Notes: a model not told the origin generated them from the sequence alone. A DNA stretch of 64,000 nucleotides from Gyromitra esculenta (GCA_038503075.1 JBCAML010000021.1:992001-1056000); one strand, 5' to 3'. Counted from the first letter of the stretch, positions 1 through 10,269 are shown. Numbers and translations: made by a program.

Positions 1-324
1 GTTCCGATTTCTTTTCCTTTGTCTGCATTTTCAATCTCTGGGTTTTCGGTTTCCAGTTTAAGCATGGAGGATCAGTTGGATGGGGAACATTTTGTAGTTT
101 CGTGCAATATTTTCCATAACAATAAAATCATAAAAACACACGCTTTACTGGACATTGGAGCCTCTGGATTCGCATTCATCGATAAGGATTTTGCGAGTCA
201 CCATTCTCTCCCACTCTCTCTTTTAAAAATGCCCAGACAACTTGAAGTAATCGATGGCCGCCCTGTCGCCTCAGAAGATATCACCCATATTGCTAACATC
301 AATTTGTCCATTCAACAACACTAG
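1..324 (+). pseudogene. Retroelement aspartic protease fragment
   Basis: The frame is open from the window start to a TAG at 322-324. It contains the retropepsin core LLDIGASGFAF near 148-178, where DTGA/DSGA is normal, so the catalytic Asp is kept but the next residue is Ile. The following sequence continues the protease-RT linker in another frame from 336, so one stop and one frameshift separate the two parts. Upstream Gag is not in the window. Confidence 0.8.
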
Positions 325-335
325 GAGCGAGCCCC

Positions 336-1132
336 TTGCTTCTAACCCAACTCGGACATTACCCCCTCGTGTTGGGAATCCCATGGATGAATCATCATGA
401 TGTTCACATCCACTTTTCCGACAAACGCATTGAGTTTAACTCTAAACTCTGCACCACCTGTTGCGCTCCTCACCTCCCTATTATATCCACATCCGCAATT
501 CCCACACCCCCCCGACTCAACCTATCTTTTATTGGCGCTGCTAGCTTCAGGACCCTTACCAGAAAACGCACTTCACAAGCCTACGCTATGTCCCTCTACA
601 AAATCAATAAAATTCTAGAGAAGACTATGACCAAAGAAGAATGGAAGGCAAGGATACCTGCGAAGTACCATGACTTCCTAGACATGTTTGATAAAACCAA
701 GACTCAAGGCCTAACTCCACGCCACTCCTACGATCACAAAATACAGCTAATGGAAGGGAAAGATGCACCATTCGGACCACTCTATGGAATGTCACGGGAA
801 GAACTCATAGTCCTCAAAAAGTATATTGAGGACAATTTAAAGAAAGGCTTTATTCGCGCCAGTTCTTCCCCCACCGAATCTCCTGTTCTTTTTGTCAAGA
901 AAGCTGATGGTTTGCTAAGACTCTGTGTGGACTACCAAGGCCTAAATGCGATTACTGTCAAAGATCGCTATACCTCCCCTCTCATAAGGAAAAGGCTGGA
1001 TCGATTAGCCAAAGCGCAATGGTATACTAAGCTAGACCTTCGTGACGACTATCATCAGGTACTTATTTCCGAAGGAGACGAGTGGAAAACGGCCTTCCGC
1101 ACCCGCTATGGCCTATATGAATACCAAGTCAT
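336..1132 (+). pseudogene. Reverse transcriptase, N-terminal half (interrupted)
   Basis: The protein carries the gypsy linker (LVLGIPWM near 370), the fingers and palm start of RT (SPVLFVKKADGLLRLCVDY near 880-940) and the first catalytic Asp region (KLDLRDDYH near 1030, usually KLDLRGAYH). The frame runs straight into an LTR at 1133. The 5-bp target GTCAT at 1128-1132 is repeated at 1994-1998, and the RT frame resumes there. RT copies the element RNA into DNA in the cytoplasm; this copy cannot. Confidence 0.88.
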
Positions 1133-1993
1133 TTTCATGGACGGATGTTTCGTTGATTGGTTAGGTACATGGGTACATGGTCGTTGTGTTCTATTAAATG
1201 TTCTTTGCGTTTCTATCTCACGGTTCAGTCTCCCGTTAAGCCCTTCAGTATCCCTGAAAGTGAGCAGTGCTACTTAAGCGGGATTCTAACTCGGTCGAAG
1301 AGTGCAGTGTTTCTACAAGTTCTATAATGAGTATACTTCAAGGCGAAGTATCGACGATGTTTCACAGCGACAGCGAAGGTTCGGAGGTAGAACCGAGATA
1401 GTATTTGACAAATACAGCAGAAGTAAAATGAGAACGTTGTTTAAGGAAAGAAGAGAAAGGGAAACAAGAACGACCGAAATCCTTCACTTAAATACCCCGC
1501 TTTCCTGTAACACCAACAACAACCCGACAACAACCAAAACACAAAGACATTATCCCAATAACCAAAACCTAACCGAACAACAAAGAAATTATACAACCAT
1601 CCAAACAACGATATAACCAGCAACCAAACCATAATTCATTCTCTAAGTCAATCCATGAAATTCTATGGGTTTCCCGATACAATGAGTCATGTCTTTGTCA
1701 TCGAAAGAGTTGGAATATGGTATATAAGCGAAGGGCTTTCCCCTCTTGTTGTACTTTTCCTTCTTCTTTCTTTAAGCAACGTCTTGTGTAGTACACTCTT
1801 GTATTTTACAATACAAACCTCGGTTATATCTCATAACCTCCCGCTGTCGCCGTCTTCAAGTCCTCTTTACTTGAACCACTCGTAGAGCCTGTGGAACTCC
1901 GTGAATACTCTTGTCGCTTAGTTTTCCACTCAAGTAGCACTGCTCATCTCGGGGGATACCTGAGAGCTTGACGGAAAACCTCGCCCCTTGAGA
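1133..1993 (+). mobile_element. Solo LTR of the gypsy family, split by a second LTR
   Basis: It starts TTTCATGG and ends CCTTGAGA, flanked by the direct repeat GTCAT (1128-1132 and 1994-1998). Without the nested LTR (1216-1660) and its duplication it is 411 bp, the family length. A TATA box (TATATAAG near 1720) and the family's CT-rich tract followed by CTTTAAGCAACG mark the U3/R region, so transcription reads rightward. Confidence 0.9.
1216..1660 (-). mobile_element. Solo LTR of the gypsy family, nested inside the 1133-1993 LTR
   Basis: On the + strand it runs TCTCACGG to CCATGAAA, the reverse complement of the family's TTTCATGG...CCGTGAGA. The target duplication TTCTA is present at 1211-1215 and 1661-1665. 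At 445 bp it is slightly longer than the other copies and belongs to a diverged subfamily shared with the copy at 6133-6550. Confidence 0.9.
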
Positions 1994-1998
1994 GTCAT

Positions 1999-3109
1999 GC
2001 CGTTCAGCTTAACCAACGCTCCCGGAACCTTCCAACGATTCGTTAACGATTGCCTCACCGAGTACTTGAATATCTTCTGTACTGCCTACCTTGACGATAT
2101 CCTGATTTACAGCGATACCTTTGCAGAGCACCAAGTCCATGTACAAAAGGTACTGCAAACACTGAAAAACAATGATATCCTACTCAAGCCAGAAAAATGC
2201 GAGTTCGAGGTACAAACAACCAAGTACCTAGGCCTCATCCTCACCCCTGATGGCATCAAAATGGACGAGGAGAAACTGAAAGCAGTCCGAGACTGGAACA
2301 CCCCAAAGAGCGTGAAGGACGTACAGGCCTTCTTGGGATTCGCAAATTTCTACCGTCGCTTTATCCTCGGCTTTTCTAAACTTGCTGCGCCTCTTACCAC
2401 CCTCACCCGAAAAGGCATCACTTTCGAATGGACTGTCGAAGCAGACACAGCCTTCGAGAACCTAAAACACGCCTTTACTACTGCCCCATTCCTAATCCAC
2501 TTTGAACCTGATAAGAAAATCATTGTGGAAACTTACGCCTCCGATTTTGTATCTGGAGGCGTTCTATCACAATATGATGATGTCGGAGTTCTGCACCCAG
2601 TCGCTTTCTTCTCCAAGAAGCATTCACCTGCTGAATGCAACTATGAGATTTACGACAAGAAACTACTGGCTATTATCAGGGTATTCGAAAAATGGCGCCC
2701 AGAACTCGAGGGATCAAAACACCCCATTGACGTCATCAGTGATCATAAAAATCTTGAATATTTTATGAGCACGAAACAACTCAACCACTGACAAGCAAGA
2801 TGGGCAGAGTATCTCTCCAGGTTTGATTTTGTCATTACTTACCGACCAGGAAGCCAAAGAGGAAAACTGGATGCGTTGACCAGGAGATCAGGAGATCTCC
2901 CCAAGGAAGAAGATGAACAGTTAGCACACCAGAGTCAGGTGGTGCTAAAGAAGGAAAATATTGATCCAAAGCTAAGTTTGTTGTCGGTTTCTTTGTCAAA
3001 TGAAGTCGCTGAACTGGACGCCCCCCTTAGAAGACTCTTTGAAGAAGGATATATTGCTGATAACTTCCCGGAAAAGATACTCCTGGCACTGAAAAATAAG
3101 GACCAATGA
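1999..3109 (+). pseudogene. Reverse transcriptase C-terminal half and RNase H
   Basis: The frame resumes after the LTR insertion with [13 protein letters not shown] and the RT active-site motif YLDD (near 2090), then thumb and RNase H. The RNase H motif normally read T-D-A-S is T-Y-A-S here (TAC at 2534-2536), so the first catalytic Asp is lost. A TGA at 2789 replaces the codon after LNH, where CGA (Arg) would suit the family, and a second TGA ends the block at 3107. C-to-T change of CGA is one simple route to the first stop. Confidence 0.88.
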
Positions 3110-4034
3110 TCAAAGGAAATTACCTTAAGCGAGTGCAAGGAGGAAGACGGAAGACTCTATTACTGAGACTGTATTTATGTTCCCGACTTCGACCCCCTTC
3201 GCCTAGAACTTATTAGGAGACACCATGATACCCCTGCAGCTGGACACCCTGGACGAGATAAAACCTTTGAACTCCTGGCGAGAACCTTCTATTGGCCCAA
3301 AATGAGAGAAACAGTAGGACGATATGTATGTAATTGCCATATTTGCCAAAAAGCAAAGCCAACCACCCAATGTACCCAAGGTGTCCTCCAACCTCTACCT
3401 ATTCCGAACCGTCCCTGGCAAGAGATCTCGATGGACTTCGTCACAGGCCTCCCAGAATCAAATGGTTATGATGCTATCATGGTAGTCGTTGATCGTTTAT
3501 CAAAAATGCGACATCTAATACCATGTAATACTACTGTCAATTCTCAAGACGTCGCTGATCTCTACCTGCAATATATCTGGAAGCTCCACGGCCTACCCAC
3601 GCATGTTATGTCAGATCGGGGAACTCAGTTTACAGCCCATTTCTGGAAGAATCTTTGTCAACGACTAGGAATTCAAGCTTGGATGTCGACGGCTTTTCAT
3701 CCTGAGACCGATGGACAGACCGAACGATTGAATGCTGTTATGGAACAATACCTACGTTTCTATGTATCCTATCAACTAGAAGATTGGAGTAAGTGGCTAC
3801 CGATAGCAGAGTTCTCTGCAAATAACCAGGAATCAGCCAGCACTAAAGTCTCCCCCTTCTTCGCCAACTATGGTTACCATCCTCGCTTTGATACTACGCT
3901 CTTCCCAACTAAAGCTAGTACTCAGAGTTTAGATGCCGCTATGTTCAGTCAGACTATGCAGGAACTCTATGACTATCTACGAACGCAGATAAGAGCTGCC
4001 CAAGACGTCCAGGAAACTGCCACGAATAAGCACC
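3110..4034 (+). pseudogene. Integrase, zinc-binding domain and catalytic core
   Basis: After a TGA at 3164 the frame is open to the next insertion. The HHCC zinc finger (HH...H with CNCHIC near 3335) is followed by the DDE core: Asp in MDFVTG (near 3430), Asp in MSDRGTQF (near 3610) and Glu in the GQTERLN segment (near 3720). Integrase joins the DNA copy to the genome. The frame stops in an LTR inserted at 4035 with target duplication GCACC, and continues at 4446. Confidence 0.9.
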
Positions 4035-4445
4035 TTTCAAGGACTGAGATTCTCGTCAAGCTCTCAAGTATCCCTCGAGATAAGCAGTGCTACTTGGACA
4101 AGAAACTAACAGCAAGAGTGTACGTGAAGATTCCACAGGCTCTACGGGTTCTTCGAATGATGTAGGTTCGAAGACAGCGACAGCGAAAGGTTATGAAGTA
4201 TAACCGAGGTTTGTATTTTCGTAGAATACAAGAGTGACTATAGAAGACGTTGCTTAAGGAGAGAAGAAGAAAAGTACAACAAGAGGGGGAAAACCCTGCG
4301 CTTATATATCCATGCCCCAATCTCTCGATGACAAACGCATAACTCATTGTAAATGGAAACCAAAGGAAACACAAAGAATAATCGTATCACTTAACAACCA
4401 TATACCCATGTATCTAACCAACCAACAAAACAACCATCCATGAAA
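4035..4445 (-). mobile_element. Solo LTR of the gypsy family inside integrase
   Basis: 411 bp, TTTCAAGG...CCATGAAA on the + strand (reverse orientation). GCACC is duplicated at 4030-4034 and 4446-4450. Excising the LTR and one GCACC joins the codons N-K-H to R-M-P-A-P in frame. Confidence 0.92.
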
Positions 4446-4941
4446 GCACCGTATGCCAGCCCCAGCTTACCAGGTCAACAATCAGGTCTTCGTATCAATA
4501 AAGAATATTAGAACCATACGAAACGCCCGAAAATTAGACTGGAAGTGGATGGGACCCTACCCGATTAAAAAGATAGTGTCACCTTTTGCTTATGAGATTG
4601 ATCTCCTGTCTTCGGTTAAATATCATCCCGTTTTTCATGTTTCCTTACTGAAACCAACAGCCCACGATGCCCTTCCTGGCCAAATAACTCCTCCTTCTGC
4701 CCCCGTTGTTGTTAACTATCAAGAGGAGTATTATATCAAGAAAATCTTGGACCAACGGATATATCACAGCCAACAACAGTACCTCGTCGAATGGACAGGT
4801 TACACCCACCCCACCTGGAAACCTGCTAAAGACCTCGAAGATACCGTCGCCCTCAATACCTTTTTGACTGTAACTCCAGTTGAAATACCTAAGGTTCGCA
4901 GGAGCTCACACTTGAAGAGGGGGCTACTTTCACGGATATAA
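4446..4941 (+). pseudogene. Integrase C-terminus with chromodomain
   Basis: The segment begins with the integrase GPY/F-type module (GPYPIKKIV near 4550) and ends in a chromodomain: YYIKKILDQR, then YLVEWTGY and W-K-P-A-K-D-L. Chromodomains in these retroelements steer integration towards marked chromatin. The stop codon lies 14 bases inside the 3' LTR, so the pol gene overlaps the LTR start. The piece itself is intact; damage lies upstream. Confidence 0.9.
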
Positions 4942-5177
4942 CGGAGTAAACGGGTCAAGGATAAGGTATGGGTTTTAGTGGGATTTCGGTTAGGAGTATA
5001 ATGTCTTTGTATTTCAGTTGTTATCGGTTATGAGTTTTGATAGTCGAAAAGCAGGGTATTTAAAGGATGTAAATTGTTCGCTTGTATCTCTTTCTCCTTC
5101 TTTCCTTAAGCAACGTTCTTACCGTACTTCTACTGTATTGTTTTAATACTACTCTGATTCTATCTCAAAATCCTCGC

Positions 5178-6125
5178 TGTAAGACCGGTACTTCTTACTG
5201 CACAGGAAATCTCCAAGAAGCTTTAGATAACAATCTAGACGCTATAACCTGCCCGGTTGCTATCCGCAACACAATACACAGGTGCAAGTCCTAACTGCTT
5301 CTTATGAACCGCTAAAAGATAACCGTAGGGTTCAAAGTAGGGATCGAGCAAAGTTCCGTGAAGAACTTCCAATAGTAAGGTTTTAATAACTAACGCTGAA
5401 GGGCCAAGGCCTTGCTAAGCGAGATAAAAGTAATTCACAAGTAATAGAGTAAATTGCACGGAAGTAATTTTGCTAGAAACAATATAATATTGATAAGGCT
5501 CGTTCTTCGTCGCTAATGATCCGACTCAGAGTTTACATCCACTGCGAGAGTATTTATAATGCCTCCTCTCTACTATGTTTGGGTGTAGTGTGGTGTAGAG
5601 GCGCTAACCACTATGACAACATGAAACCACTTCGCCTTATCTCCATACCCGATACCCCGTTGAGTTCCCTGGCCCCAATCCGTGATTCTCTGAGCAGTAT
5701 GCATGTCGGTAACACAGGAGTTACGTATTCGTCTTCATTGCGTTCGTCTCTTCGAGACGATCATTTCGCCTATCTGAATCGTCGCGTAGCATTGCGTTCC
5801 CTTATCTTTGTCAGTCTGTAACTCCGCCAGTTTTGGTCTGATTCGCAATCTATTTGAACCACAGCGAAGCCAGACACTTCCCCTACATACCCTCCGGGTC
5901 CCATTCCGCCGGACGGTTTTGCTTGACAGCCTAGGGGTTACTTTTGCCCTCCGGGACAGGTCTTTTCTGGTGCTGCCCCCCCTTCTCCAAATACTATACC
6001 TACTGGAAGGATTGGAGGCAGGGTAACAGGCTCCAGTCCCGATCCGGAAGGTGCTAAAGTAGGGTAACTCCAAAGATAGGGTAACTTCTGGGCCAGGAAC
6101 TCCTTCAAAAGGTACAGGTATAACA
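5178..6125 (+). mobile_element. 948-bp solo LTR, second family, copy 1
   Basis: It begins TGTAAGACCGG and ends GGTATAACA (TG...CA ends). The target CTCGC is repeated exactly at 5173-5177 and 6126-6130. The copy at 7689-8636 has exactly the same length and the opposite orientation. No internal domain of this family is in the window. Several 60-110 codon ORFs inside it are incidental. Confidence 0.92.
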
Positions 6126-6132
6126 CTCGCGG

Positions 6133-6550
6133 TCTCACGGTTCAGTCTCTCGTTAAGCCCTTCAGTATCCCTGAAAGTAAGCAGTGCTACTTAAGCGAGA
6201 TCCTAACTCATTCAAAGAGTGCAATATTTCTACAAGTTCTACGATGAGTATACTTCAAGGCGAAGTATCGACGATGTTTCACAGTGACAGCGAAGGTTTG
6301 GAGGTAGAACCGAGATAGTATTTAAACGAATACAGCAGAAGTAAAACGAGAACGTTGCTTAAGGAAAGAAGAGAAAAGAGTACAAAACAACTAAAATCCT
6401 TCACTTAAATACCCCGCTTTCCCGTAACACAAGCTGAAAATCCAACAATAACTGAAACGTAATCGAACAACAAAGCCATTATACCCAGGGAAATCCTCTG
6501 AAAATACCAACAACTTTATCCTAACCCATTATCTGGTTCCATCCGTGAAA
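6133..6550 (-). mobile_element. Solo LTR of the gypsy family, nested in the 3' LTR
   Basis: 418 bp from TCTCACGG to CCGTGAAA. The flanking repeats are CGCGG (6128-6132) and TGCGG (6551-6555), a 4/5 match that fits a target duplication with one later C-to-T change. It is closest to the copy at 1216-1660. Confidence 0.85.
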
Positions 6551-6645
6551 TGCGGTCGCTGTCGCTGTGAAAACCTTTACACTTAACTCGCCTTGAGTGA
6601 GACCCACGTAGGACCTGTAGAAACATCATGACTCTTGTCGCTTGA

Positions 6646-7053
6646 TCTCAAGGAGCGGGTTTCTTGTCAAGCTCTCGAGTATCCCTCGAGATGAGCAGTG
6701 CTACTTGAGTAGGAAACCAACAGCGAGAGTGTGTACGGAGATTCTACAGGCTCTACGAGGAAGTCAAGTTATAATGACTTGAGGGCAGCGACAGCGATAG
6801 GTTACGAGGAGTAACCGAGGGTTGTATTGTGAAATACACGAGTAGACTATAGAAGACGTTGCTTAAGGAAAGAAGAAGAAAAAGCGCAACAAGAGGGGAA
6901 TTCCCTTCGCTTATATACCACATTTCAACTCCCCTGATGACAAAGACCTGACTCATGATGACAGAAACCCAAAGAAACGAAAGGAACACCGATATAACAC
7001 AACAACCACTAACCCCTGTTTCTAACCAACCAACGAAACATCCATCCATGAAA
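6646..7053 (-). mobile_element. Solo LTR of the gypsy family, nested in the 3' LTR
   Basis: 408 bp from TCTCAAGG to CCATGAAA with exact target duplication CTTGA at 6641-6645 and 7054-7058. The copy keeps a TATA box (TATATAAG, read on the minus strand, near 6910-6917). Confidence 0.9.
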
Positions 7054-7068
7054 CTTGATCTCTCGCTT

Positions 7069-7177
7069 AAGTAGCACTGCTCACCTTCAGGGATACTGAA
7101 GGGCTTAACGAGGAGTCAAGACCATGTGAGTTCTTTGTCAAGCCCTTCAGTATCCCTGAAGGTGAGCAGTGCTACTT
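7069..7177. repeat. Perfect 38-bp inverted repeat, LTR tail-to-tail junction
   Basis: Arms 7069-7106 and 7140-7177 are exact reverse complements over 38 bases, separated by 33 bases. The structure arose because a reverse LTR (7116-7529) inserted close to the 3' end of a forward LTR, so two copies of the same U5 segment face each other. The short internal palindrome CTTCAGGGATACTGAAG adds to it. Confidence 0.95.
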
Positions 7178-7529
7178 GGACGAAGTTCCAACATGTTTGA
7201 GGAGTGTGAGGTTTCTACAAGTCCTACATGGGGTCTAACTCAAGGTGAGTTAAGTTTGGCATGGTTATAACAGCGACAGCGAGGGTTCTGAAATAGAACC
7301 AAAATAGTATTCAAATAGTACAGGAGAAGTGAAACGAGAATGTTGCTTAAGGAAAGAAGAAAAGAAAACAACAAAACTCCCGATAAACCCATTCCTTTTA
7401 TACCCCTCTTTCCTTCCTTAACTCATAGCCAAACCATAACCGAAAAACAAAGACATTATTCTCAGACCATCATAACTCATTACAACCCTATAACCAACTC
7501 TAACCTATCATGCGAACTCATCCATGAAA
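7116..7529 (-). mobile_element. Solo LTR of the gypsy family
   Basis: 414 bp ending CCATGAAA, with exact flanking duplication AGGAG at 7111-7115 and 7530-7534. Its left end is diverged (TCAAGACC) compared with TCTCAAGG in other copies. The target was the LTR/mariner junction, so this is a late insertion. Confidence 0.82.
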
Positions 7530-7534
7530 AGGAG

Positions 7535-7688
7535 ACTATTCTGGAGGAGTTCTTTGAGAAATTATGGAGGTCCATGCCTCAAAGGGTGGAAGCGGTGATA
7601 AAGGCTAAAGGGTGGTACACAAAGTACTAATAGTTTCTTATTTTTGATTTATCTACATATTCTCTTTGTATTTGGTTTAATAATATAT
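7535..7688 (+). pseudogene. Tc1/mariner transposase, C-terminal fragment
   Basis: About 32 codons (to the TAA at 7628-7630) match the tail of Tc1/mariner transposases: L-W-R-S-M-P-Q-R-V-E-A-V-I, then G-W-Y-T-K-Y and the stop. Everything upstream, including the DDE catalytic core, is absent. The 5' side is fused to the gypsy 3' LTR. The 3' flank is cut by the second 948-bp LTR at 7689, and a further 38 bp at 8637-8674 may be the rest of its tail. No terminal inverted repeat was seen. Confidence 0.72.
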
Positions 7689-8636
7689 TGTTATACCTGT
7701 ACCTTTTGAAGGAGTTCCTGGCCCTGGAGTTACCCTATCTTTGGAGTTACCCTACTTTAGCACCTTCCGGATCAGGACTGGTGCCTGTTACCCTGCCTCC
7801 AATCCTTCCAGTAGGTATAGTATTTGGAGAAGGGGTGACAACACCAGAAAAGACCTGTCCCGGAAGGCAAAAGTAACCCCTGGGCCGTCAAGCAAAACCG
7901 TCCGGCGGAATGGGACCCGGATGGTATGTAGGGGAAGTGTCTGGCTTCGCTGTAGTTCAAACGAATTGCAAATTGGACCAAAACTGGCAGAGTTACAGAC
8001 TGACAAAAATAAGGGAACGCAATGCTACATGAGGATTCGGATAGGTGAAATGATCGTCTCGAAGAGACGAACGCAATGAAGACGAATACATAACTCTCGT
8101 GTTACCGACATGCATACTGCTCGGAGAATCGCGGATTGGGACTAGGGAACTCAATGGGGTATTGAGTATGGAGATAAGGCAAAGTGGTTTTATGTTGTCA
8201 TAGTAGTTAACGTCTCTATACCACACTATACCCAAACATAGTAGAGAGGAGGCATTATAAATACTCTCGCAGTGGATGTAAACTCTGAGTCGGATCATTA
8301 GCGACGAAGAATGAGCCTTATCAATATTATATTGTTTCTAGCAAAATTACTTCCGTGCAATTTACTCTATTACCTGTGAATTACTTTTATCTTGCTTATC
8401 AAGGCCTTAGCCCTTCAGCGTTAGTTATTCAAACTTTACTATTGGAAGTTCTTCACGAAACTTTGCTTGATCCCTACTTTGAACCCTATGATTATCTTTT
8501 AGCGGTTCATAAGAAGCAGTTAGGACTTGTGCCTGTGTATTGTGTTGCGGATAGCAACCGGGCAGGTAATAGCGTCTGGATTGTTATCTAAAGTTTCTAG
8601 GAGATTTCCTGTGTGGTAAGAAGTACCGGTCTTACA
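7689..8636 (-). mobile_element. 948-bp solo LTR, second family, copy 2
   Basis: On the + strand it reads TGTTATACC...GGTCTTACA, the reverse complement of the copy at 5178-6125, and is the same 948 bp long. The flanking bases TATAT (7684-7688) and TGTAT (8637-8641) agree at 4 of 5 positions, consistent with a target duplication with one G/A change. Confidence 0.9.
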
Positions 8637-8679
8637 TGTATAATATTTTAATTAGAGGTCGATAGCTAGTCTGGTTGTG

Positions 8680-9090
8680 TTTCACAGATGAGGTTAAGTA
8701 ATGGGCTAGGGTTCAGTATCAGGTTGCAATGGGCTATGGTGTTCAGGGAATAATGTCTTTGTTGTTCTGTTAGTTTCGGTAATGGGTCAGAAAACGGAAA
8801 GCAGGGTATTTAAGTGACGGATTTTGGTCGTTCTTTGTTTTCCTTTTCTTCTTTCCTTAAGCAATGTTCTCGTTTACCTTCTGCTATATTGTTCTAAAAT
8901 ACTATCTCGGTTCTCCCTCAGGATCCCCGCTGTCACTGTCTACCTTCGCTGCACTTATCTCGCCTTGAGATAGACCACACGTAGAACTTGTAGAAACCTC
9001 GCACTCCTCGAACGTATTGGTACCTCGCTTAAGTAGCACTGCTTACCTTCAGGGATACTGAAGGGCTTAATGAGAGACTGAACCGTGAGA
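8680..9090 (+). mobile_element. Solo LTR of the gypsy family
   Basis: 411 bp, TTTCACAG...CCGTGAGA, with exact duplication TTGTG at 8675-8679 and 9091-9095. It is the cleanest forward copy in the window and gives the reference for both ends: a TATA-like ATTTAAGTGA near 8810 and the CTTCCTTAAGCAATG block near 8850. Confidence 0.92.
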
Positions 9091-9095
9091 TTGTG

Positions 9096-9859
9096 GTGTA
9101 ATTCGATTTTTTTATTTCACTCGAGATCGAGTCAAGGGTTGCTGACTAAGCGGATCACCATCAGTTTTGAATAGGGACTGTACTTTGAAAGGCCATCTAA
9201 GTCTCCCAACTTCAGTCACATAGGGCCTATATGGTCACATGAAAAAGACGAGATTGTTACCTATCAATTTACCAGAGCGAGTAAGAGGACTTTTAAGTAG
9301 GTAAAGCTACTTTAGCTATGGTATGGAAAGAACTTCTACAAAAGTTAATTGATAGGAGATGTACCACCTTTTATCAAAAACTTGAGCGCTGTGTTCTACA
9401 TGGTGGAAATAATACTTTTGATGGTTAGATTTGCCCGATGAAACCACGTAACTGCAACATTCACAGTAAATGTAACTACAACTCAACAATAATACTATAT
9501 ATGAATAAAAATGCATGCAAGATAGATAAATAAATATGAGAGAGTAATAATATAAATCTTAAATTGGTAGTAGACCTAGGTGCCTACTTCTATACTATCA
9601 TATCTATGAGCCCACCAAAATTTCAACTTCCTAATAACTAAACCCACTAGCTGCTTGGGAATTCTTTTTATATGTTATATAAACCTGTGATATATCTTTC
9701 TAGAGATCTAGCCATCAAATCATGACATGGCTGATGCTGGCACTCGCTGTGTGCTGAAATATATTGAAGATTCTTAGTTGGCTGATAATTGATATTAGAT
9801 ACTTCCTGCACAAACCAATGCACAGAATTCAACACTGATCCGTAGATTTCACCACGGGA
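9096..9859. other. Intergenic, AT-rich, no gene seen
   Basis: I see no domain-bearing frame and no repeat shared with the rest of the window. The short open frames here (60-70 codons) have no features of real proteins. Confidence 0.6.
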
Positions 9860-10269
9860 TCTCAAGGGGCGAGGTTTCCCGTCAAGCTCTCAGGTATCCC
9901 CCGAGATGAGCAGTGCTACTTGAATGGGAAACTATGCGACAAGAGAGTTCACGAGATTCCACAGGCCCTACGAGTGATTCAAGTAAAGAGGACTTGAGGA
10001 CAGCGACAGAGTGAGGTTATGAGGTATAACCGAGTTTTGTATTGTAAAATACAAGAGTGTTCTACAGAAGACGTTGCTTAAAGAAAGAAGAAGAAAAAGT
10101 ACAACAAGAGGGGAATTCCCTTTGCTTATATACTCATAATCCACCTCCCTGATGACAAACGTATGACTCATTGTAAAGAAAACCAGAAAAAACATATCGA
10201 AAGAATAACAAAGCAACGCAACAAAACATCAGTACCACTAACCGAACAACATAACAACCATCCATGAAA
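9860..10269 (-). mobile_element. Solo LTR of the gypsy family
   Basis: 410 bp, TCTCAAGG...CCATGAAA on the + strand, with exact target duplication CGGGA at 9855-9859 and 10270-10274. A TATA box (TATATAAG on the minus strand) lies near 10136. Confidence 0.92.

Larger units (their letters stand above)
1..4927 (+). mobile_element. Ty3/gypsy chromovirus retrotransposon, internal region, 5' truncated by window edge
   Basis: The order of domains is aspartic protease, reverse transcriptase, RNase H, zinc-binding integrase, then a C-terminal chromodomain, which is the layout of the Ty3/gypsy chromoviruses. Gag and the 5' LTR lie left of the window. A purine tract (GAAGAGGGGG, about 4914-4923) sits just before the 3' LTR at 4928, as expected for plus-strand priming. 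The element is dead: it has stops at 322, 2789, 3107 and 3164, a frameshift near 330, and two LTR insertions (1133-1993 and 4035-4445). Removing those insertions and one copy of each target duplication restores a continuous reading frame across both sites. Confidence 0.93.
4928..7537 (+). mobile_element. 3' LTR of the gypsy element, broken into pieces by four later insertions
   Basis: It starts TTTCACGG right after the purine tract. The surviving pieces are 4928-5177, 6126-6132, 6551-6645, 7054-7115 and the last bases near 7530-7537. Together, less the duplications, they give about 400 bp of the expected 411. The final roughly 11 bp (normally GAACCGTGAGA) are missing and Tc1/mariner coding sequence starts instead. 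The TATA-like TATTTAAAGG and the CTTAAGCAACG block near 5050-5115 are conserved. Confidence 0.82.

Noticed and set aside
5516..8298. Four frames of 100-112 codons that occur as mirror pairs (5516-5821 with 7993-8298; 5735-6073 with 7741-8079)
   Set aside because: They are similar only because the two 948-bp LTRs are inverted copies. They have no domain, and frames on both strands overlap.
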